From Gemmatimonadota bacterium (lineage in GTDB: Bacteria > Gemmatimonadota > Gemmatimonadetes > Gemmatimonadales > GWC2-71-9), in the NCBI GenBank assembly GCA_025357945.1, contig JANYLJ010000002.1:1-64000 (forward strand): 64,000 nucleotides of DNA, written 5' to 3'. Under the pieces are notes generated by a model that did not search any database, was not told where the DNA came from, and worked only from the letters and a program-made list of their open reading frames with translations. Shown one piece after another: positions 24,647 through 30,966 of this stretch. Every line of letters starts with the position of its first letter. Positions within the stretch are counted from its first letter, which is position 1. Both the position numbers and the translations under genes were made by a program.

Positions 24647-25206
24647 TCCTCCTCCTTGATCATGACGATTCGTTCGTGTTCACCCTCGCGGCCTACGTGG
24701 CGGAGCTTGGCGGGGAGCCGGCCGTGATTCGCGCCCACGATACCACGGTCCAAGCGATCGCCGCGCTGGGTCCCCAGCGGATCATCCTGTCGCCGGGGCC
24801 TCGCACACCGCGGGAATGCCCGGTTGCCCTGGACGTGATCCGGCGGCTCGGCGCGAGGATACCGGTGCTCGGGGTATGTCTCGGCCATCAGTGTATCGCT
24901 GCTGCCTTCGGCGCGGCCGTCGAGCCGACGGCGCACCCGCGCCACGGCAGTACGTCGGCGATTACACACGACGGGCGCGGCCTCTTCGCCGGCGTGCCCA
25001 GTCCTTTTCGCGCGACACGGTACCATTCGCTCGCGGTCGTCGCGTCGAGCGTACCACCGATGCTGGAAGTAACCGCGGTTGCCGACGACGGCGACATCAT
25101 GGGCGTCCGGCATCGCGGGCACAGGATCGAGGGTGTGCAATTCCACCCAGAGTCGGTGCTGACCGAGTGGGGACACCGCATCCTCGCCAACTTTCTCGGC
25201 GCGTAG
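24643..25206 (+). CDS. pabA: aminodeoxychorismate/anthranilate synthase glutamine amidotransferase
   Basis: This class-I glutamine amidotransferase feeds ammonia to PabB. The 187-residue protein has the full triad: nucleophile C79 in GVCLGHQ, and H168 and E170 in VQFHPES. The opening LLLDHDDSFVFTLAAYVAELG is the PabA/TrpG signature (normally DNYDSF). The ATG at 24643 overlaps the pabB stop (ATGA), so synthesis is coupled and stoichiometric. Because its partner is PabB-like, folate rather than tryptophan synthesis is favoured; in some bacteria one such subunit serves both. Confidence 0.94.
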   Translation: MILLLDHDDSFVFTLAAYVAELGGEPAVIRAHDTTVQAIAALGPQRIILSPGPRTPRECPVALDVIRRLGARIPVLGVCLGHQCIAAAFGAAVEPTAHPRHGSTSAITHDGRGLFAGVPSPFRATRYHSLAVVASSVPPMLEVTAVADDGDIMGVRHRGHRIEGVQFHPESVLTEWGHRILANFLGA

Positions 25207-25226
25207 TGTCCATTATCCTTGACACC

Positions 25227-26174
25227 ATGCCCGTCACCGCGCGACGAACACTGCTGACACTGCTGTGGAGTACCGCCGCGATCAGCATGGCGCAGGCCGC
25301 CGCCGCCCAGGCGCCCGCGCGGAAGGTCCACCGACCGGCCGCGGTGCGCGACTCCACCAAGCGAAAACGAAACATCGTCTGGCCGGTCGTGCCGGTGCTG
25401 CCCGGCGCGCTGCTGCCGGCGTCGCGCATCGTCGCCTACTACGGCAATCCGTTATCCACCGGCATGGGTATTCTCGGCGCGATCCCCCCGCAGCAGATGC
25501 TGGACAAGCTCGCCGCGACCGCGCAGGAATGGGCGAAGGCCGACAGCACACACACGGTACGTCCGGCGTTGCAGCTGATCGCGACGGTGGCACAGGATCA
25601 CAAGGGAGTCGACGGGAAGTATCGCGTCCGGCATTCCGATTCACTGATCGCGAAGGTCGCCGGATGGGCGGAGCAGCGAAACTGGCTGATGTTCCTGGAC
25701 GTGCAGGTCGGCTGGAGCACGGTGCCGGCAGAGCTGCAACGATTTATTCCGTGGCTCAGGAAGCCATGGGTGCACCTGGCGCTCGACCCCGAATTCGCCA
25801 TGTACGACGGCCGCATTCCGGGGAAGAAGTTCGGCACACTCGACGCGCGCGATATCAACTACGCCATCGAATTCCTCGCGAAGATCGTTGACGAGGAGCA
25901 CCTGCCGCCCAAGGTGCTCGTGGTGCATCGCTTCACGGACGACATGTTGACCAATTACCGGCTCATCAAGAAGGACCCAAGGGTGCAGGTCGTCATCGAC
26001 ATGGACGGTAACGGCGGGCCACAGGTGAAGAAGCACATGTACGACATCATCGTCGCACCACACCCGGTGCAGTTCACCGGGTTCAAGCTGTTCTACAAGC
26101 AAGACCAACCGATGATGACCCTGGCGCAGGTGCTCGCCTTGCAACCGATGCCACTGTATATCCAGTACCAGTGA
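25227..26174 (+). CDS. secreted protein of unknown function, probable TIM-barrel
   Basis: The 315-residue protein starts with a signal peptide (TARRTLLTLLWSTAAISMAQAAAAQ). Regularly alternating strand/helix segments follow: RIVAYYGNP, LMFLDVQVGW, VHLALDPEFAM, VLVVHRFTDDM, VQVVIDMDGNGG and TGFKLFYKQDQP. This pattern, with acidic residues at strand ends (DVQ, DPEF, DMDG), suggests a TIM barrel with a carbohydrate-active or cell-wall role, but I do not recognise a named family. The ATG at 25227 is favoured by the signal peptide; a GTG at 25206 would also be in frame and abuts the pabA stop codon. Confidence 0.75.
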   Translation: MPVTARRTLLTLLWSTAAISMAQAAAAQAPARKVHRPAAVRDSTKRKRNIVWPVVPVLPGALLPASRIVAYYGNPLSTGMGILGAIPPQQMLDKLAATAQEWAKADSTHTVRPALQLIATVAQDHKGVDGKYRVRHSDSLIAKVAGWAEQRNWLMFLDVQVGWSTVPAELQRFIPWLRKPWVHLALDPEFAMYDGRIPGKKFGTLDARDINYAIEFLAKIVDEEHLPPKVLVVHRFTDDMLTNYRLIKKDPRVQVVIDMDGNGGPQVKKHMYDIIVAPHPVQFTGFKLFYKQDQPMMTLAQVLALQPMPLYIQYQ

Positions 26175-26419
26175 GACAGCGGCACCGAAGTGGAGCCGGT
26201 GGTGTGAGAAGCGGGAGAAACCGTACCGATCAAGTGGGAGTCATACCTGCTACTCCGTCACTCAAGTTACATAGCTGCAATATGATAGCTGCCGGTATCG
26301 GCGCCGTAGTATTACTGGCAACTTTCCATTCGGGCGACTGGTTTTGAGGCAGCAAATCGATTAGGTTCTCTTCGCCTTCCGCTGAGTTGACTTCGGACCC
26401 TGCTTGAGAGGAGTCGCGC

Positions 26420-27538
26420 CTGGACCTCCCCACTTCACATCGCGTCCCGCTATCGTGGCTTACCGAGCATGGCGGACCGGCGGTCCGATTCCGGACGTTA
26501 TTCGAACTGGCGCCGACGGGGGCTTTCGACGCCGCCACGCTGACCGAAGCGCTCCGCCTGCTGGTCCAGTCCCCGGAAGTCTCGGCGGTGACGACTCGCC
26601 AGGCAGACAACGGACTCTGGGGGAACAACTTCCTGGCGTTCCAACCTTCCGAGCGCGACGACATCGCCGAGGTCGGGACGGTCGCCCAATACCGCCGGCT
26701 GGTCCAGCTCGGCGTCCCGAACGCCACCCGACCCTTTCGCCTCGCCGACCGGATGTTGTTCCGCACGCTTTCGCGGGACGAGGATCCCGAGTTGCTCGGC
26801 GAGTTCGCCGATCCCGCCAGCGATGACCCGCGCGGCACCGAAACGTTTCGCAGCCTGATCCGTGAGGGCACCTGCGCTGCGCTCGCCGAAGCGGGTCGCG
26901 ATGCCGATCCGCGGTTACGCGGTGCCTCCCACAAGATTCTGAATTCGGTGTCGGCCTTCCTGCGTTCGCCGTTGGCGGACGATCCGTTCATCAAGAAGGG
27001 TGGCGGCTTCCAGTTGCACCCCGACGCGACACCGCCGACGTGGTGGTCGCTGGCGATGTTGTCGGCGATGCCCTCGTTGCAGCGGGAACGCGCCGGATTC
27101 CTCGACCGTCTCGGCCAGTATCTCGCGCAACCAGCGCCGGATCGCTCCTATATGGCGGCGATCGGCGGGTACACCATGAAGCCGATCCATATTCTGCTGG
27201 GTGACCCGATCGAGCTCGACCCGAAGGCGGGCGGGATGCCGAAAGACATTCCGCTCGCCCTGCACTACGTCGAACTGCTCGCCGGTATGGGTGCGCCGCA
27301 ATTGGCCGCGGCGCCCAACGCGTCGCACGGCTTCCTGCGCCTGCTGGAAGACGTCGACGCCGACGGGATCTGGCACCCGAAGAACCTGCGATCGCAGCCC
27401 AAAGCTGCCACACCGCTCACGTATCATTGCTGGCCGCTGGCACCCGACGACGGCGAGCTCGCGTCGCGCCAGGCGGACATCACCTTCCGGCTGGCGTGCA
27501 TCGCGAAGCGTCTCGGCTGGCAGCTCGAGTATTCGTGA
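26420..27538 (+). CDS. toroid-fold (prenyltransferase-like) protein, probable CTG start
   Basis: The frame is open from 26408, and the sequence from a CTG at 26420 (LDLPTSHRVPLSWLTEHGGPAVRFRTLFEL) looks like the normal N-terminus of alpha/alpha-toroid proteins related to squalene cyclases and prenyltransferases. An AGGAG box (26409-26413) ends 6 nt before this CTG. The first conventional start is a GTG at 26588, 56 codons later, which would cut into the domain. The product from CTG has 372 residues with repeated DNGLWG, GGGFQLHPDATPPTWWSL, DGIWHPKNL and CWPL motifs. No catalytic function is evident. It is first in an operon with a TrmB-like regulator. Confidence 0.65.
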   Translation: MDLPTSHRVPLSWLTEHGGPAVRFRTLFELAPTGAFDAATLTEALRLLVQSPEVSAVTTRQADNGLWGNNFLAFQPSERDDIAEVGTVAQYRRLVQLGVPNATRPFRLADRMLFRTLSRDEDPELLGEFADPASDDPRGTETFRSLIREGTCAALAEAGRDADPRLRGASHKILNSVSAFLRSPLADDPFIKKGGGFQLHPDATPPTWWSLAMLSAMPSLQRERAGFLDRLGQYLAQPAPDRSYMAAIGGYTMKPIHILLGDPIELDPKAGGMPKDIPLALHYVELLAGMGAPQLAAAPNASHGFLRLLEDVDADGIWHPKNLRSQPKAATPLTYHCWPLAPDDGELASRQADITFRLACIAKRLGWQLEYS

Positions 27539-27539
27539 G

Positions 27540-28226
27540 ATGCCCGGCGCCATCGACCTCACCTCGTTCGGGTTCACCCCGACCGAAAGCCTGATCTACG
27601 AGGTGCTCCTCCGCGGCGGCCCGGGCACGGGCTACACCATTGCCCGCGCGGCTGGGTTGGCGCGGGCGAATGTGTATGCCGCCCTGGAAGGGTTGGTGGG
27701 AAAGGGGGCCGCGCGTGTCGGCGACGGGAGGCCGAAACAGTTCCGGCCGGAGCCGCCGAGCACGTTGCTGGCACGACTGAGTGACCGACAGGGGGAGGCG
27801 ATGGACCAGCTCAGCGCGGCGCTGGCCACGCTCGCTGTACCGGAAACACCGACGCTGGTCGAGTTGGCGTCGCCGCGCGGGGCGGTGCAATTGATGGGAC
27901 ACGAAATCGCGCGGGCGACCGAGCGCGTCGTGCTGATCGCACCGCCTGACGGTTGCCTGGCGCTGGCGCCGCAATTGCGCCGTGCGGCATCGGTCGGGGT
28001 CGAGCTTGACGTCGCGTCGACGGCGGCCGTTCCGCTCGGGGCCGTACATGTCGTCACAATTCCGCACGCGGATTGGCCCGGTGAGCCCGTGCTGCTGGTG
28101 GTCGACGACCGCGCCGCGTTGATCGGCAGTCGCGATGGCGAGAGCTTTTCGGGCCACTGGGGAACCGGCCCGGCGTTCGTCGCGGCCGCACGCCGCACCT
28201 GCCTGGCGCTGAGAGAGGGCCGGTGA
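27540..28226 (+). CDS. TrmB-like transcriptional regulator
   Basis: The 228-residue protein has an N-terminal winged helix of the TrmB/Sugar-specific regulator type (FGFTPTESLIYEVLLRGGPGTGYTIARAAGLARANVYAALEGLVGKGAARV), then a short coiled segment. A C-terminal effector domain resembles the phospholipase D-like fold of TrmBL proteins (VELASPRGAVQLMGHEIARATERVVLIAPPDG) but lacks an HKD motif. The ATG lies 1 nt after the preceding stop, and its own stop overlaps the next GTG by 4 nt. It may therefore regulate its own operon, including the diguanylate cyclase. The ligand is unknown. Confidence 0.82.
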   Translation: MPGAIDLTSFGFTPTESLIYEVLLRGGPGTGYTIARAAGLARANVYAALEGLVGKGAARVGDGRPKQFRPEPPSTLLARLSDRQGEAMDQLSAALATLAVPETPTLVELASPRGAVQLMGHEIARATERVVLIAPPDGCLALAPQLRRAASVGVELDVASTAAVPLGAVHVVTIPHADWPGEPVLLVVDDRAALIGSRDGESFSGHWGTGPAFVAAARRTCLALREGR

Positions 28227-29833
28227 CCGAGCCGGGTGAGGAGCCGGATGAAGCGGTCGCCGCGCTCAAGCGCGACTATCTCCGCGACGCGCCCGAGCGG
28301 CTGGCTGAGTTGCGCAAGGACGTTGCCGCGTTGCGCGCGGGCGAGCACGACGCGCTGGAGTCGTTGCGACAACGGTTTCACCGACTGGCGGGGTCGGGCG
28401 GATCGTACGGGTTCCCGCGCGTCACCGACGTGTCGCGCGAGATGGAGCAGCGGATGCTCACCCCGCCCGTGCCAACCGCCGCCGACGCCGATCTCTTCGA
28501 ACAGGCGATTCAGGATCTTCGCGCCGCGTTCGACAATGCGGCGACCGACCTTGACATGCCGATGGTGCTCGGGCGACTGCCCGGGTTCGCCTATCGCGCC
28601 TTGATCGTCATGCAGGCGACACCGCTCCGCGACAGCATCGCCGCGGCGCTCCAGAAGGCCGGGTTCGAGCTCGATCTGCACAGCGGCGACGTCGATCCGT
28701 GGGACATCCCGCCGTCGAAACGGCCAGATCTGGTGGTGATCGGTACCGATATCGGTGAAAATGCGTTGATGCTCGCACGCTACTGGGCCGCTCCCACGCC
28801 GGAGCGGCCCCGCGCGGTGGTGCTTGCCGACACCGACGAGAAGCTCGACCGACTGCGCACGGCAGCTGCCGGACTGGATGCGGTGTTCGGGCTGGCGGCG
28901 TTGCCGGGTGAACTGGCGCTGTTCGCCCGCGGACTGGCCCGCGTCGGTGCGCCGCCGCCGAATGTGGTGCTTGTGGAGGATGACCCGGCTCAGGCACTGC
29001 TGATGGCCACGTGGCTCGGCCAGATCAACGCGCGTGTTTCGTTGTGTGGCACGGCACAGTCTGCGACGGAAACACTGGCGCGCGAACTCCCCGATCTGGT
29101 CCTCCTCGACGTGGACCTGCCGGACGTGGACGGATACGCGATTGCGCGCCTGATGCGCCAGGACCCGCGGCTCGCCCTGGTACCGATCGTCTTCCTCACG
29201 GCGCGACGGACGCTCGCGGACGAGATGGAAGGGCTCCGGGCCGGGGGCGACGACTTCCTCGCGAAGCCCGTCGAGCGAAGTCACTTGCTGCAGGTCGTGC
29301 TGACCCGCGCGGAGCGGGGTCGGCGGATCCGGGAGCTGGTGCATCGCGACGGGCTGACCGGCCTGCTCAACCATGCGAGCTTGATGGCGGAACTACAACA
29401 CGCAATCGCTTTTTCGGCGCGCCACAACGAGCCACTCTGTTTCCTGATGCTCGACCTCGATCATTTCAAGCGAATCAACGACACGCACGGACACCTGATC
29501 GGCGACCAGGTGCTGACGCACGTATCGGCGGTGTTCCGCAAGGCGATCCGGAGTTCCGACTTGATCGGTCGCTATGGTGGTGAGGAGTTCGGGATCATCC
29601 TGCGGCGCTGCCCGGCCGAGAACGGCCGGATCATCGCCGAGAAGCTGCGGATGTCGCTGGCGAACACGCCGGCGCCGGTACGCGGCGGGGTCGAGCTCGC
29701 GCCGCGCGTCAGCATCGGCGTCGTCGCGTTCGTCGGCGACGCGGAGCGGTCTGTGGCCGACGTGACGGCCGACGCGGACCGGGCGCTGTATCAGGCCAAG
29801 GCGTCGGGACGGGATCGAGTGGAGATGGCGTAG
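28223..29833 (+). CDS. Hpt-pseudoREC-REC-GGDEF diguanylate cyclase
   Basis: This signalling protein would make cyclic di-GMP. Its 536 residues are arranged as follows: an Hpt-like domain with phosphorylatable H53 (RFHRLAGSGGSYGF); a pseudo-receiver at about 123-240 in which the phospho-acceptor position reads VVIGTDI; a true receiver (acidic pair D253/D254, acceptor D296, K348); and a GGDEF domain with active site GGEEF (452-456). An inhibitory I-site RSSD (443-446) is placed exactly five residues before the active site. The layout resembles PleD with an added Hpt. The GTG start overlaps the TrmB-like stop. Confidence 0.93.
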   Translation: MTEPGEEPDEAVAALKRDYLRDAPERLAELRKDVAALRAGEHDALESLRQRFHRLAGSGGSYGFPRVTDVSREMEQRMLTPPVPTAADADLFEQAIQDLRAAFDNAATDLDMPMVLGRLPGFAYRALIVMQATPLRDSIAAALQKAGFELDLHSGDVDPWDIPPSKRPDLVVIGTDIGENALMLARYWAAPTPERPRAVVLADTDEKLDRLRTAAAGLDAVFGLAALPGELALFARGLARVGAPPPNVVLVEDDPAQALLMATWLGQINARVSLCGTAQSATETLARELPDLVLLDVDLPDVDGYAIARLMRQDPRLALVPIVFLTARRTLADEMEGLRAGGDDFLAKPVERSHLLQVVLTRAERGRRIRELVHRDGLTGLLNHASLMAELQHAIAFSARHNEPLCFLMLDLDHFKRINDTHGHLIGDQVLTHVSAVFRKAIRSSDLIGRYGGEEFGIILRRCPAENGRIIAEKLRMSLANTPAPVRGGVELAPRVSIGVVAFVGDAERSVADVTADADRALYQAKASGRDRVEMA

Positions 29834-29835
29834 GC

Positions 29836-29870
29836 GACGAGAGACGAGAGACGAGAGACGAGAGACGAGA
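29836..29870. repeat. tandem repeat, five copies of GACGAGA
   Basis: Five perfect 7-bp copies lie immediately after the diguanylate cyclase stop codon and just before the end of the convergent hydrolase gene. A similar 7-bp array (GGGTCGA) occurs at 37875. Such arrays expand and contract by slippage. Confidence 0.9.
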
Positions 29871-29881
29871 ACAACGTCGCA

Positions 29882-30808
29882 CTACCGCCGCAGAAACGCC
29901 AGCAACGCCGGGTGCACGGTCCGCGGATCTTCCCAGTGCGGCAAGTGTCCCGCCGAATCCACCACCACAAACTGACTCTTCGGAAACGCCGCCAACAGCT
30001 GCTTGCTCGCGATGATCGGGACGGTGGAGTCCTGTTTCCCCCAGACGATCAAGACCGGTCGATCCGATTTCGAGAGGCGATCGATCTCGCCCTGCTGGTC
30101 GAGGTTGGGGGCGTCGGCCGCGTCGGCGAGACGCGCCCGGCGGAAGCCGCGGTAGTGCAGCTGCGGCCGGTAGCGCACCGGCCAATCGGGGAATCGCGTC
30201 GGGTGGAGAAAGTCGGCGAGCTGTCCATCAGCTGCCGATCGCTCCCCGAGCAAGGCGGCGACATCCCGGACCAGGGGGAGTCGCATCACGAATGGCAGCG
30301 GAACCCGCCGGCGGATGTAAGGATCGACGTAGATCAATCGCTTGACACGCGCGGGAAACCGATCGGTGAAGGACGTGACTACCGAGCCGCCGAACGAGAG
30401 CCCGGCCAGGTTGATCGGCCCGGCGATCCGCAGAGAGTCGAGCAGCTCGGCCAATTGCCGGACGTAAAGATCCTCGTCGTAGGCAACGTCGGGGCGATCG
30501 GAATAGCCGCGCCCGTAATAGTCGTACCGCAGTACGCGCAATCCGGAATCTGCGAGCACCTTGAACGTCGGATACCAGATGTAATAGGGCACGCTCCTCC
30601 CGGCGGCGAGCACTACGACGTCGCCATTCGCTGGTCCAGCAAGTTCGTAGTGCGTAAAGCCGTCGGAGAGGTGGGCGAAGCGGCCGGGCACCAGTGAGCG
30701 GACCGTGGGCGTGATGTCGAGCTGTTCGGGATCGGCGAGCCGAAAGGCGATGGTCGCCGAGACGGCGATGACAAGGAGCCCGGCAGCGATCCAGCGGAAG
30801 AAGCGCAT
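29882..30808 (-). CDS. alpha/beta hydrolase, membrane-anchored or secreted
   Basis: The 308-residue alpha/beta-hydrolase begins with a hydrophobic segment (RFFRWIAAGLLVIAVSATIAF) that would anchor or export it. The catalytic triad is visible as Ser in GLSFGGS, Asp in WGKQDSTVP and His in AGHLPHWEDP. The cap region lies between RVLRYDYYGRGYSDRP and the late strands. The fold is that of esterases, epoxide hydrolases or haloperoxidases, and sequence alone does not decide the substrate. It is preceded by the palindromic element copy B, which separates it from lon on the same strand. Confidence 0.9.
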   Translation of the reverse strand: MRFFRWIAAGLLVIAVSATIAFRLADPEQLDITPTVRSLVPGRFAHLSDGFTHYELAGPANGDVVVLAAGRSVPYYIWYPTFKVLADSGLRVLRYDYYGRGYSDRPDVAYDEDLYVRQLAELLDSLRIAGPINLAGLSFGGSVVTSFTDRFPARVKRLIYVDPYIRRRVPLPFVMRLPLVRDVAALLGERSAADGQLADFLHPTRFPDWPVRYRPQLHYRGFRRARLADAADAPNLDQQGEIDRLSKSDRPVLIVWGKQDSTVPIIASKQLLAAFPKSQFVVVDSAGHLPHWEDPRTVHPALLAFLRR

Positions 30809-30827
30809 GGAGGAAAGCTACAGCGTT

Positions 30828-30959
30828 GTCATCCTGAGCGGAGCGCACCGCAGGTGCGCGCAGTCGAAGGACCTCGGCTCCGAGCGCAGAAGCATGGCTT
30901 CATGCCTGGAACCGAGGTCCTTCGACTTCGGCGGCCTCGCCGCCTACGCTCAGGATGAC
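30828..30959. repeat. palindromic GTCATCC element, copy B (132 bp)
   Basis: The ends are perfect inverted repeats, GTCATCCTGAGCG and its complement with one extra base (CTCAGGATGAC at the right). Inside, AGTCGAAGGACCTCGG and CCGAGGTCCTTCGACT form a second long stem, so the whole unit can fold as a cruciform. It shares both stems with copy C at 37902, showing a dispersed family with about 132-134 bp length. Confidence 0.9.
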
Positions 30960-30966
30960 AGCGCGA

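Noticed and set aside
25215-25245. TTGACA-like hexamer at about 25219 as a promoter for the secreted protein gene
   Set aside because: No -10 hexamer lies at 16-18 nt, and the sequence is already within the start region of the gene.
25440-25470. DnaA-box-like TTATCCACC
   Set aside because: Single copy, one mismatch and inside a coding region; no cluster, so not an origin.
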